64,000 bases of DNA from Uranotaenia lowii (GCF_029784155.1 NC_073693.1:313325304-313389303); one strand, 5' to 3'; counted from the stretch's first letter, positions 47,938-58,881 are shown. Translations and numbers: made by a program. The notes: a model not told the origin generated them from the sequence alone.

Positions 47938-48914
47938 AGACTGAGGTTGTATGAGTGTAGAGAAAATTCAAAACAACACCCCTCGAGTTCACTCATGGAT
48001 AAATCCCCTGTGTTCTGTTTGGGTGTTGCTGAGGAAACACATTCAACAGTGGGTTTCGAGTGAACCCCAATGAACCACACCGGTCGATGGGATTTTAAGG
48101 TGGTTCACAATGCTTGTCATACAGGATATTTGCTACTGCTAATATTATTACACCACCTCTAACTTTTACTTCGGAAGTTCGCTCTTTTTCAACGTCATAA
48201 TCAGCCATTGGAATATTGAAATCCAAATTCTCTCCAATTCATGAGCAGTATTATTTTGGAATGACCGATGTTGTAATGAAAAAGATTAATACATTTATTG
48301 AAGAGATTTTTATGAATTCGAGTAGATTTCCTCCTGCACAATCCGACAGAAGCACAGTAAGCGGAAAGGGGCGCACTTGATATTTTTTTCACCGAATTCT
48401 CAACATGTGGAGTCCTTTAATCAGTTCGGTTTTTTTTATAATGAGCGGTTCGACTGTGATTATGAAGGGTATTATTCGATTCAGGGTTGGTCGGCTCTTC
48501 TCAAACAACAAAGAGCCGGGAGAAACCAACACTGTTTTCAGTTCGGCTTCCGAGTGTAATCCTCTTTCGCTGATCGTGCTCCACTTGTTACCCGAGTTTA
48601 CACGAGCTGTAAGTGACTCGGACGGCAAGTATGAGAGCATTTGCATCCGAGTGGGAGAAAGAGAATTCTAAACAAAGAGCGCCCTGTGTTTCAGTCATAC
48701 ACCTCAGAGTAAAGAAGGAAAAAAATATTTAGACTCCCACCACACAACGTAGAAAAAATATAAACAATTTCTACTCCGCTACCATGTCTGAATTTTTTTT
48801 TGCAAAAGGTAGCGTTCGAAGAAGAGGTGACAGGTGGTTTCATCATAGGACACCGCGAAGAAAAAAAACCAGGATTTTTCAAGACCCCAGTAGATTGGTG
48901 GAAATGAAATGCAG
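47938..48914. other. GC-balanced DNA, no recognised gene
   Basis: Open frames at 48389-48671 on both strands have no recognisable domain. The segment ending GAGTGGGAGAAAGAGA and the later block at 49240-49400 share word composition, possibly an old repeat. Confidence 0.3.
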
Positions 48915-48985
48915 CTCTTCTTAGATTGCATAAATTAAGGCGAAATAGCAGTGCAATATACGCCTTAATTTATGCAGTAGAAGAG
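48915..48985. ncRNA. 71-nt hairpin, miRNA-precursor-like or tiny MITE
   Basis: CTCTTCTTAGATTGCATAAA and TTAAGGCG pair with CGCCTTAATTTATGCAGTAG and AAGAG, giving about 24 paired bases with one 3-nt bulge and an 18-nt loop. Size and shape fit a pre-miRNA, but nothing else supports that reading. A small inverted-repeat element is equally possible. Confidence 0.35.
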
Positions 48986-50323
48986 ATATGAAGTTAGGTG
49001 GCTTTTAGTTTATACCGAAAAACACCGTTCAAATATCATTTGAACCGAAGATTACAATTGGTTTAAGAGGTTAAACTGTTTTTATTGCAAAATCAATTGC
49101 AATTAAGATCAGGACGGCTTCTAGAAAATCAGGACACCGCTGGGAGCTTTGATTCGGAAAGTAGCATCTTTTCTCGTGAACGTACCAAGAATAAACTGAG
49201 TTAGCTCTCGAATTCTCCTCAGCACATTGCGCAACAGATATTTCCGGAGAAGGGAATTCTCTTCATCAGCGGATATGAATGCTCTCGCTCACTCTTATGT
49301 GTTGACAATCTCACTCTTTATTTCAGTGCGATTTATCTCTCCCCGCACCGATTGGGGGAGCAGACCAAAAAAATTGCACACTCTCTTTCACTGGACAAGC
49401 CGATCTGAGGAGTTTTGCCACCCATGATTCGATTAAAAACAACCGAAACGATTTGAACTTTGCAATACCGAGTATTCGGTAATATATTTCGCCATTATTT
49501 TGTAAAATTTTACTGAATGTTCAGTAATTTTTTTTTTATTTACAAATGGTTTTATTAAGGCATTTTACTTATAAAGTTTTTATGTTCCTGGAGCATTTAA
49601 TTTTTTTGATAATAATCTAAGCTTTTAACGACCATTTTATATTTTATCTATTCACCTACATAAATTTGATTTCATTGGTTTTAAAGTTGTTTAGTGTGTG
49701 ATACAATTGTTGGATTATATATAAAAATTTAGTGTACTTACAAAAACGGTGTTTTCTTGTATTAATTGGGGTTTTCAAAATAGTGAAACTGTCATTTTGA
49801 GTAAAGAACATCGGCTTTGTGTTGTGGAAATTGACTGAAATATGTGAGGTTAGCTAATTCGTACTTAAACGAACGATTAATTTCACTGTTTTTGATTGGA
49901 GATTCTAACAGGTATTTTGAAAATGAACTGTACTGGCCGTTTCGAAAATGGTTTTGACTGCATCTGTGTTATAGAGTTGTTTTTGACATTTCTTACGCAC
50001 ACTTGCTTGAAATGTCAAAACATGAAATTAAACATTAATCCTTGCTTTTATTTAGTTTACCTAAACCAGTTGTAAACTCAACAGCGAAATAAGTAATAAA
50101 CATTTAGACTTCCGAAAATTATAAATACACATACTTTCTTACATAAAAGAAAAATAGTTTTTTTTTACATTTTATTCTCAAACATACTGCAAAAAGTATT
50201 TTCTTTCAATTTAAAATTCATTTAGCATTAGTTTTTGTAGGGTAGCCGAGTTCTCTTACTTTTTTATTATAACACTGCTCATCAGCTTCTGCAGAGGGCT
50301 TTCTCCGACCATTTTTATCACTT
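48986..50323. other. AT-rich stretch, no gene
   Basis: No supported feature was found. Confidence 0.4.
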
Positions 50324-50600
50324 TAGACCAATCTTACTTGAATTTTACAACATTGTCCTCTGGTTTAATGTATTTCCTCAGATTTGCCTTCGTCAAAGCC
50401 CAAAAGGTTTCGATTGGACGAATCTCTGAACAGTTTGATGGGTTAATGTCTTTCGAAAAACACGTGACCTTGTCGACTTCATACCAATTTATTGCATCCT
50501 TAGAATAAAGGCACGAAGCAAGATCAGGCCAAAAGATTGTAGGATTGTTATGCTGTTTGAATAAGAGTAGCAACCTTTTTTGTAAACATTCTGGCACCTA
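50230..50600 (-). pseudogene. Tc1/mariner-type transposase, C-terminal part
   Basis: On the minus strand the frame contains NNPTIFWPDLASCLYSKD, with the second catalytic Asp after FWP, then WYEVDKV, KDINPSNCSEIRPIETFWAL, with the third catalytic acidic residue in RPIE. Recognisable text continues past an in-frame stop to about 50230 (VGESPLQKLMSS). This is the DDE core end of an IS630/Tc1/mariner transposase. The N-terminal part lies across the composite insertion at about 52736-52930. Confidence 0.8.
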
Positions 50601-50660
50601 AATATTGCCAATCATTATATCTGTGGTTTTGAATGGACGAGACAGTTTACCGCATTCACA

Positions 50661-51868
50661 CACACAAAATTTCCGAGGCCGAAAATTAGAAAAAATTTTG
50701 CCCAAATTTGACCAGCTAAAATCTTAGCAATCAATTTAGCAATTTATTTTAACTAAAATTTTAGCAAAATAACAAAATGTGTCCTGACTGAATGTTTACT
50801 AATTTTCAAGCAAACAAAAACCTTTGTTTGCTAAAATTTTAGCAAAATTTATTTTTCTAACGTTTGCTCGAATTTGAGTGAAATCCAAAATTAAATTATT
50901 TTTAATGAAGGGTTTTCATTTTCAAAAAATTAAAAAGTGAGATTTGATTTTTTTTTATCTTCTTTTTTATTATCGTTCGCATCACTCTGCGGGTTTCCAA
51001 AAGTGTATTCCATCATCGCGTTCTATTACATCTTCACCACTGAAATCTGAAAAAAACAGAAATAATTAAGTTTAGTGCATTTCATATTTAGAAGAATAGA
51101 AATAAAACTATAATAGCTAGACAGTCTATTTTTTGTTACCTGATAGTAAAAACACTGACCACCAAACAGGTCAACAACACACACAACCCGGCGGAACCAC
51201 TACTGCTGCTTCCGGGTTCGGTTTTGCGCTTCACCATTTCTCCTCCTTTCTCGGTATCGCGTACCGGTATGTGCAGCGTTAGGATTCCGCTATTTTTCCA
51301 CTAGTTACCGAACCGGTAACCGTTCCGCTTGAGGAAGAATGCCTACTTCAGCAGCATTCCCTCCCACGAGATGCTGTTGATCCTGGAAAAGTTCGGAAAC
51401 CTGATTAGTCGATGCCGATTTGAGGATCTGCATGAATTGAATAAGGTATCGGAAGCTTTCTAAATTTTCTCTATTTTTCCTTTTAATTGCATCTACCAGT
51501 ATTGTATGTACTACCAGTACTACTTACCTAATCCAAATTCTAACCAAACGACGAAAAACTGAGGAGCAGAACAAAAATGTTTTACCCGCGCGCGGTGCAA
51601 AATGAAAACAAGAATAATCTAACAGGTTCCCGCCTGTGTCGCCTTTCTAAAATTTGAGCACTTAAAGAACGCGGTTTGGGCACAGGCTAAAAGTTTGAGT
51701 CCATGCTACTATAAATGCTAAAATTAGTAGTAAATTGGTTAATTTTACCCAAATTGAGCAAAAGTCACGACAATTTGGGAAAGTGCTAACTCGACAGTAA
51801 AAAAAATTTTTTGCTAATGGAAAGTAACAGCTCATTTTTGCTAAGTGGAGCCTCGAAAGTTTTGTGTG
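50661..51868 (-). mobile_element. CACACAAAATTT-family element 1 with cargo
   Basis: The outer end is CACACAAAATTTCCGAGGCC. The inner end, complemented, is CACACAAAACTTTCGAGGCT. It is followed by TA at 51869-51870. It faces element 2 head to head: the two inner ends (CGAGGCTCCACTTAGC type) meet around 51870 and the two outer ends (GAGGCCGAAAATTAG type) point outwards. The interior contains a minus-strand, intron-bearing cassette. No transposase was found. Confidence 0.75.
51034..51237 (-). CDS. Candidate spliced mini-ORF carried by element 1
   Basis: ATG at 51237 opens MVKRKTEPGSSSSGSAG, followed by a hydrophobic run LCVLLTCLVVSVFTI, a plausible signal anchor. The exon ends at 51140 (ATCAG|GTAACA). 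An acceptor TTTTTTCAG at 51047-51055 leads to RFQW and a stop at 51034, making 36 residues in all. An AATAAA-like site follows near 50971. An upstream exon is suggested by ATTCATGCAG before 51430 and a GTAAGTAG donor near 51530. I do not recognise the protein. It looks like the 5' end of a captured host gene, and expression is unknown. Confidence 0.35.
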
Positions 51869-51873
51869 TAGTA

Positions 51874-52732
51874 CACACATAACTTTCGGGGCTCCACTTA
51901 GCAAAATTTCGCTGTTACTTCCCGTTAGCAAAAATATTTTTTTACTGTTGAGTTAGCAAAAAGCTAAATTTACTTGATTTTAGTAATAAAAAAAGTCATT
52001 TTACTTGATTTTAGTAAAACGAAGGTTTTTCAGCCGCTTTGTTCACAGACACCAGCCGCCGCGCCAGTAGGGAGAAAAATAAAAAGCTGTCGCGATTAAG
52101 TGCGGTTCCGGATGTTCGTTGCTGATGGTTCTTGTGGTGGCAAACTCCACAACGAAATGGTAGCTGAATCGACACCGGATGCTTACAGGGTAAGGTCTGA
52201 TCTTAAAGTGTTCAGATTCTATAATTTCTCAATTTCTAATTTTTGTGTTTGTTTTTTTTTTTTCTACCAGGATAAAACCGCAACATGAAGCGCGCCACAG
52301 GCCGGTAATGAAGAAGGACCACAACTGGAAATTCAACAAGCTGCATCCGGCAAACACCCCGGTGCTTTCTTTGACGAAGGTGGCATGGCATTTCGCTCGC
52401 CAGTAGGTGCGTTCCCAGAATAGGAAAAATGTGAAAAAAATATAAAAAATGTGAAAAATAAATTATAAGTGAATGAAATTTGTGTATTTTATTCAATATT
52501 CAAACATTCCCCTGATTCTCCAGAGAAAAAATAAAGAAACATGAAATTACGGATCCGGGCAATCTTTTTCTCCGGTTTTTGCTAGAAATTTGAGTAAAAA
52601 CTGCGGCGGCTAACTTTTGTACTCGTTTGCTAAAATTTTAGTTAAAAAATATTGCTAAATTGATTGCTAAGTTTCTAGCTGGTCAAATTTGAGCAAAATT
52701 TTGCTAATTTCCGGCCTCGAAAATTTTGTGTG
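51874..52732 (+). mobile_element. CACACAAAATTT-family element 2 with different cargo
   Basis: The inner end is CACACATAACTTTCGGGGCT and the outer end, complemented, is CACACAAAATTTTCGAGGCC. TA flanks both ends (51872-51873 and 52733-52734). The termini match element 1 in inverted order, but the interior does not. This is a non-autonomous sister copy that carries another cassette. Confidence 0.75.
52080..52460 (+). other. Candidate captured gene fragment with intron (element 2)
   Basis: A GC-rich exon-like block (MFVADGSCGGKLHNEMVAES in one frame) ends GCTTACAGG|GTAAGG. After a T-rich gap, TTTTTCTACCAG precedes GATAAAACC. In the other frame the second exon is open for about 45 codons (HEARHRPVMKKDHNWKFNKL). 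An AATAAA follows at about 52457. The splice sites and polyadenylation signal have the same direction relative to the inner terminus as in element 1. The product was not recognised. Confidence 0.4.
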
Positions 52733-52735
52733 TAA

Positions 52736-52930
52736 TCTTTAATTTTCTTGCTCATTGTAAGTATGGTCAGCAGTGCCTGGTTTCCTACCGCGCCTCGGGG
52801 AATCTGCGAAAGTACAATATTCTCCATACTTTTCCAACGCGGGTTGAACTGCTCCGACACTCACACCTTCTTCCTTAGCTAGTTTTATTATTGAAAGACC
52901 GCTCAGAGTGCTTCATTTGTGCACAATCCG
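52736..52930 (-). pseudogene. Tc1/mariner-type transposase, N-terminal part
   Basis: Fragments of minus-strand frames read as a helix-turn-helix DNA-binding region (ERSFNNK, EGVSV, KYGE-like text, then RKPGTADHTYNEQEN). It has the same orientation as the C-terminal part at 50230-50600. The two are separated exactly by the composite insertion, which removed or displaced the middle of the gene. Confidence 0.5.
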
Positions 52931-52984
52931 TTTTCTTCGCTAGGGAGTAAGGCTACGCATTTTCAGTACACCTACATTTTACAA

Positions 52985-54175
52985 CGGAAACTCGTTAAAG
53001 CGTGGAATTCTTCAAAGTGTAAGCGGACTCTTTATCCGCGTGAAGCTGATGATATTGCATTTCACCACAATGACCGTTAAGCAATTCACTCCGCTCCAAA
53101 AATTTGTTCAAAATTTGATGTAACTCCAAATCTTCCGATAAATTTTGAGGTCATCAGCATACAGCATTCTGAAGCCCGACGGAAGGGCGTTGTATTAGAT
53201 ACAGAACAAGAGATGTCCAATATTGCTACCTTGAGGTACTCCGGAGCTATTCTGGAACACAAAAGATTCAACATTTCCCAGTCGCACAGTGAGAAAACGA
53301 TTCGTGAGAAATGATTCGAACCAATTCACAAGTACGTCTCCAAGCCTAAGTTTTTGTAATTTCGGTGGTCAAATGCAGTCTTGAGGTCAGTATATACTTT
53401 GTCGACCTTACCTCCTTTGTCCATGGTACGGTTGCAAAATGAAGCAAACTCTAGAATATTTGTGTTTGTCGAACGTTCAGGGAAAAAGCCGTGTTGATCG
53501 CAAGAAATGTACGACTTGGCAGCGGTGAAAAGTCTCTGGGACTTAGAAATTTCCTATACCTTTAAACAGGAACACAGAGAAGTGATTCCTCTGTAATTCA
53601 GTATGTCGTGCTCGTTGCATCTCTTGTAAATTGGAAACATATACGACCTTTTGCGTGCACTTGGAAATTTATCAGTGCGAATAGACAGGTTGAAGATTGT
53701 CAAGAGAGGCTTCCACAGGGTATTGGCAGTTTTTCAGAACGTTGGCCGGAATTCCATCGGGACCTACAGAAATTGACGATTTGAGCTTTGGTATAGCATC
53801 TTTAATTTCGTCCTCCGAGAAGTAAATTGTTTTTAAATTGAACATACTGCTGAAACCGTCCTTCAGGTCTTCAACGATGGCAGGTGACGTGGCGTGCGAT
53901 TTACTGACACGCTGGCAAAATGTTCGGCAAAAAGGTTACAAGTCTGTTTTAAGTTGGGCGATTTATGCTCGCCCAGAAACATCTCCGTTGGAAACCCAGT
54001 TTCTTTTCGCTTTTCATTGACGAAGGACCAAAAACGTTTCGGGTTGTGCTTAAACGCATTTTGCATACGCTCGACGTGCTAAGCATACAAGAGACGATTG
54101 TAGCGCTTGTAGTTGCTGCTAGCAATATTGAATCTACGTTTATTGACCATATTTTTAGCACGTGAAAAGCATCTC
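52985..54175 (-). pseudogene. Dead Jockey-type LINE reverse transcriptase
   Basis: Minus-strand pieces in several frames read, in order: NPKRFWSFVNEKRKETGFPTEMFLG with NLFAEHFASV (about 53880-54060), the EDEIKDAIPKL, SVGPDGIPANVLKN region (about 53710-53820), FLTNRFLTVRLGNV and SGVPQGS (about 53210-53330), and LYADDLKIY (about 53150). These are RT motifs in the correct order, with many stops and shifts and at least one deletion. It is a single decayed copy without an identifiable ORF1. Confidence 0.85.
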
Positions 54176-54285
54176 GTTGCGTCTGCTCTTCTTTATTTCA
54201 GCAAACGTCTTTATAGTGTATTTATGTATAATTATTGCAACAGTCTAGAATTATTTTTATTCGAAAGGAATCTATTATCAATATA

Positions 54286-54878
54286 AGGAGTAAGCCATGA
54301 CTTTTGGGCAACGCACGCGTTTTGGTTTTCGTCCATATATTTTTTTTTAAATTAAATTAAAATAAATCTAGAAATCTTAGAACTAAACAGTGGAAAATGA
54401 TAGATTAAGTGACTGGCGGTAGTTCTGGGAGTGGTTTGTGCTTTGTTTCGGAATGCTGAATCCTGGTTGGGGGAGTTTGGAAGGAATTTTAAAGTCATCT
54501 GGACTAGAGGAAGAGGGCGAGTCGAAAATTTTCAAGACTTATTTGGTGAGATCCAAACTTTTCCATTATATTAAACGTTGTTATTGTATTATTTTCCTAA
54601 TACACAATGTCATTTGATTAGTGTAGCTATTTTTAAATTATGCTGTAGGTATATAAGTAATCCATTTGAAGCGTTTGGTAGGGAACTCCACGCTTTATTC
54701 CTCCCCTTGCTCCAGAATCTTTTGCGATATTCACCACATGGTTGGCCTGGCCGTAGTTATCTCAGCAATGCATGTTTTATGTAACAGAGATAAAGTTGAA
54801 AAGAAAAAAGAAGGACACAGGTCTTTCATTTTCCAAGATGTTTACACGTTTTGGCTATGTTAGTGAAAGAAGAAGAAG
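54286..54878 (+). mobile_element. 593-bp retro-insertion with 21-bp target duplication
   Basis: AAGGAATCTATTATCAATATA occurs exactly at 54265-54285 and again at 54879-54899. The segment between ends in a (GAA)n tail just before the second copy. A long variable duplication plus a simple-repeat tail is the mark of target-primed reverse transcription. The interior has no RT motif, so it is a 5'-truncated LINE 3' end or a SINE. Confidence 0.75.
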
Positions 54879-54899
54879 AAGGAATCTATTATCAATATA

Positions 54900-55900
54900 C
54901 GAAGTTGAAAAACTAGATAACCATTATGTCGTAAGAGGTTATCTCCTACATAAAATCATGTACTTTATCCAACATTAATACTTATTGGCCAGTTACCTAT
55001 ATTACAGAGCTTTTGTCTCCATCAAATCAAGTTTGACTTATTTCTGACTATTTAGCTGCTGCGACAATTGACAGCTGACAAAATACGAAACATAATATAA
55101 TTCAAAAACAGATTACAATAAAATCTTCGAATTTTCGGTCTTCAAGACCAAAATTTAGACAAGGTTTAAAAAATCATCGCTAACTTGATTGAAGTAAGTG
55201 GCTATAAAGTGGATCGGAAGTGTTCTAAGACAATTTTTAAAAAGATATTTAATAACGTTTTACAGCTAATAATGCTTTCACAGTCCTTTGACGAGCTTTA
55301 ACCTTCCGTTAACCATCAAGAGTTTAAAATGTTTTAATGTTAGGCTTAAAAACCTTGAATTCGTTTTGCGTTCGCCACCATATCGCTGCGATATCAAAAC
55401 TTTTGTTATGACGTGATCTTTATTGAGTTTTGAAACATTTTGATTGCCCAATCAATGTTTGACGGCCTGGTGTCAGTGTTTTTTCCTGATTTTTTTTTGC
55501 ACATACACGCAATGATGAATAATTTTGTGCATATTTATCAATTGCGTGCGTGTCATCCGTTTAATTGTAATTTATGTTTTTGAATTGAAGTGAATGTACA
55601 TTTACCAATCAATTTTAAATTAAGAAATCACCCCTTGTTGTAGGATAAACGTTTCATGTGTGTCTGTTGATTGCGTGTGCAATATGGTTGATTTGGATTC
55701 GTAGTTTGAAATTACCCTTTCTTTAGTTTTAAAAGGGTTATTTTTAATCGAAGATGGGCTAGTTTTCTCCTTTAATATACGTAAACGTCATAATTCTGGA
55801 AAGAATTTGTTTTCTCTGGCCAATAGCTTCCTTCAAAATATATGTATTTATTCCACTCTATTCTTCAAAACTCGATAAGTGTTGTTATTTTACTTGATTA
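54900..55900. other. AT-rich stretch, no gene
   Basis: No supported feature was found. Confidence 0.4.
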
Positions 55901-57716
55901 GGGGAGATGGGGGCATAATGGCCACCTTAAGGAAAACAGTTGTTTAACCATAGAAAATAGCTATAATATGGAGGTTACATTACGTGAAAAACTAGATGAA
56001 AACGTTAAAAATGTATTTTAAAAAATTTTGCCAAAAGCTTAAAACCAGCCACTGTGGAGGCATAATGAGAACCCCCCCTGAGGCAGTATGAGCACCATTA
56101 ATCAGAGCAAGATGTGCGTTTTTGCCGAGGAATCTAGCAGCGAATTCAATTCGATGAAGTCAGGTGAGTCGTAGATTCATCAAACAAAGCAATAACAAAA
56201 TAATCTAGGTCTGTTTGTAGAATACAAACAATTCACGCACGCTCATACATTAAGTGCTTTGTTCGGAGGATGATGCTACTAGCCGTATAATGTAACAATA
56301 AAAAAAATCGACCATGAATTGTGAATGGAAAAAAATCACTTCGAACAGAAATCTAACTCTAGTCTTTTGATTACCTCTCCGACACCTTACCAATAGGGGG
56401 CCGTTCAGATACCACGTGGACAGAAAAATGAGATTTTTGACCCCCTCCTCCCCCTCCGTGGACAAGCGTGGACATTTGGCAAACCCCTACCCCCCTCCCC
56501 GGATGTCCACGTGGACAGATTTGAAATATTTTTTTTGAATACCCATAATTTGACAGTTAGAAAACACCACTTTTTGCCTTTTTGTTATAGAAATAGCTGA
56601 TTTTGAAAAAAAAACCGTATAAAAATTTTCTGATATAAAATATTTTAAAAATTTTAAATTTCTAAATTATTATATTTATTCACGCAGTAAACAGTATTGT
56701 TACATTCTTGTTTATATTAGACTGAGAAACCAACAAACAACGAAAAGTATAAATCCAGTCATATTTATCCAAGGGATTGAAATCAAGAGAGAATTCTTTG
56801 CATTTGCAAAATTCCACAACTACAACAATTAGCACATTTTCACTCTCTCTGAGCTGGTTTCTCTCATTTCAACTCAAACCTTCTTATGTTCTCTAACAAA
56901 TTACCACAAATTTAATCATTGGCTGCACAATTTGTGTGGTCATTGACAAATTTTCTCCCTTCATTTCAGTTCCCCGTATTTATCACTTGCTTTCAGGTAG
57001 CTACTAATTGTTTAAACTTAAACTGGTAAGCTTTGTCATTTTTAGATTTTGATTTAAACGTCTTTATATTTATTCACCTTTAGAAAATATTTTGAAAGAA
57101 AGTATGTCCACGTGGACATGACCCAAACCCCTACCCCCTCTCCGTGGACAAGCGTGGACATTTTCATACCCCCCTCCCCCCCCTAAGTTGTCCACGTGGT
57201 ATGTGAACGGCCCCTAGGCTAAATTGTCGGATGAAAACTAGTCAAGGTGTGGCGCTATAAATCAATTTTAATTCGCTGCTAGATTCTACGGCAGAAAATG
57301 CTCATTATGCCTCGATAATATGGTGCTCTATATGCCCCTAGTCATCAAATTTAAGTAAAAACGTGTTTTAAAATTGATAAAAGTGAAAAATCAAAAATTT
57401 TATGATGGTAAAAATTGAGAAACAATGTGTACATCATGTTGCAGTGCGTACATTATAGATCAAGGTTATTTTAAGATCATAAGAGCTTATTTCGTGGTGC
57501 TCAAAAATTATAATATTTTCGTAACTTGAGAACCAAGCTAGTTTTTTTTAAATATCTCTGTAAAGATGATAAGGAGATTCCTTTTTTTGTGAAAAATTAA
57601 TACTATAGGAAGTACGAAACAAATCCTCATGGAAATTTATTTAAGAAAATACGCACTTTCGTAGAAAAGCGTAGTTCTCATTATGCCTCGGGTGCTCGTT
57701 ATGCCCTCATCTCCCC
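55901..57716. mobile_element. Foldback element copy 2, with nested TIR element
   Basis: The ends are GGGGAGATGGGGGCATAATG and the complement GGGGAGATGAGGGCATAACG, with TA outside both (55899-55900 and 57717-57718). It matches copy 1 at 30083 along most of both arms. The left tRNA-like module is deleted and the right one is retained up to 56396, where another element interrupts it. It carries no hAT insertion. Confidence 0.85.
56397..57214. mobile_element. 818-bp TIR element with TAG target duplication, nested
   Basis: The ends are GGGGCCGTTCAGATACCACG and GGGGCCGTTCACATACCACG (complement), differing at one of about 26 positions. TAG flanks both (56394-56396 and 57215-57217). Comparison with the empty site in copy 1 (CCAATAGGCCAAAT) supports these borders. 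Subterminal CCGTGGACAAGCGTGGACAT and TGTCCACGTGGACA occur at both ends. A 3-bp duplication with GGGGCC ends is closest to PIF/Harbinger. No transposase is present. Confidence 0.88.
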
Positions 57717-57719
57717 TAT

Positions 57720-58200
57720 CGTGGTTCTGTGTTTTACTATTCAGCTGGTGATATCGTTCATTTACAAAGCCGTAAATTTTTTATATGCAAAAACAAAGAT
57801 TCAAGCATGAACATTATTAGCAAAAAGTAACAAATACAATCGCTTCTTGGAGCTAGGAGGTATTGATTTTATTACTTTTTTTTTTCGTTCCGATGGAATT
57901 CAACTGATAAGTAGATGAAATCATCGATCACAACAGAAACAAAACCAGAGGTTATCAGCTTTGCGAAAACGGAGGGTTATTCGCATCAAACCCGCGCGAT
58001 GGAAGGAAAGTTACAAATGATCACCGAACTTACTGTTACATTTGGTGCAAATTAGATCTCTCACCGTTTAGCATCCCTCAACCAATCGAGGGCGTTTATC
58101 GTGGCATTGGCCTACAATTATCACCCGGTGTGGCGTTGCTCCTCCACAATTACCCTCAATCTAACCATATCTGTTCTAATCTTTTCTAACTTTTTTTTTT
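57720..58200. other. Intron or upstream region of the ZIP gene
   Basis: A T10 run then AG at 58201-58202 forms a strong splice acceptor, so the following exon probably has an upstream non-coding partner. No other feature was seen. Confidence 0.4.
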
Positions 58201-58372
58201 AGATTTTGCCAACGACTAGCTACTAGCAGCTCTCAATGATAAACAAATGATAACGGAAAGTGTAACTCGTGTTGTAGTCCTCGACGTCGTCGTCTAGAAG
58301 CGACTTTTTACTCCCATTAATAGGATTTTAGTTTCGCACATCGGACCGGCATTAACGGAAACAGAATCCGGA

Positions 58373-58881
58373 ATGGATCTAACTAGCAGCGTAACGGAGA
58401 GCTTTCAGCATGGGCTAGTAAAAAACATCACATCGGCACATCACCTGGTGGATTCGGAAGGTGGCATGAGCAAAGTCGAAGCGAAACTGTTGGCAATATT
58501 TGCACTCGGAATCGGAAGCTTCGTGTCCGGAATTTTGCCACTGTTTTGTGCCCAACGGAACCGCGATCGATTTCCGGCCCTCATCTCGTTTCTGCTCTGC
58601 TTTGGAGCAGGTGTTCTGTTGGCTACGGCCCTGGTGCATATGCTGCCGGAGGTTCGCGATGGGTTAAAGCAGTACGCGGAGATTGTATTTTGCCTGGGAT
58701 TTTTCCTGATTTATACCGTTGACGAAATCAGCCACCTGCTGGGGGTGGGTCATTCACACAGTCATGGGCCGAGCGAGCGAGTTGTAAGCAACTCCCGGAG
58801 AGCTAGCCGGGATTCGACCGGTGGAGATACGGATGGCCGCGGCTATGGAACCAGCGAAGAAACGAAACTCCTGAACAAAGC
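58373..58881 (+). CDS. ZIP (SLC39A) zinc transporter, first coding exon (partial gene)
   Basis: It encodes 169 residues plus two bases of a split codon, ending GC|GTGAGT. ZIP proteins bring zinc and related metals into the cytosol. A short N-terminus is followed by TM1 (about 39-59, LLAIFALGIGSFVSGILPLF), TM2 (about 70-88, with GAGVLLATALVHMLPE, a ZIP1/2/3 signature) and TM3 (about 103-123, ending VDEISHLL). A His-rich loop then starts (GHSHSHG, 126-132). The metal-binding helices TM4 and TM5 must lie in later exons, which I could not find before 64000. The exon follows an acceptor at 58201-58202, so it starts with about 170 nt of 5' UTR. No disruption is visible, and it looks functional. Confidence 0.85.

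Noticed and set aside
47354..47992. Matching open frames on both strands encoding the same about 70-residue peptide
   Set aside because: They are the same 243-bp MITE read in opposite orientations, not genes.
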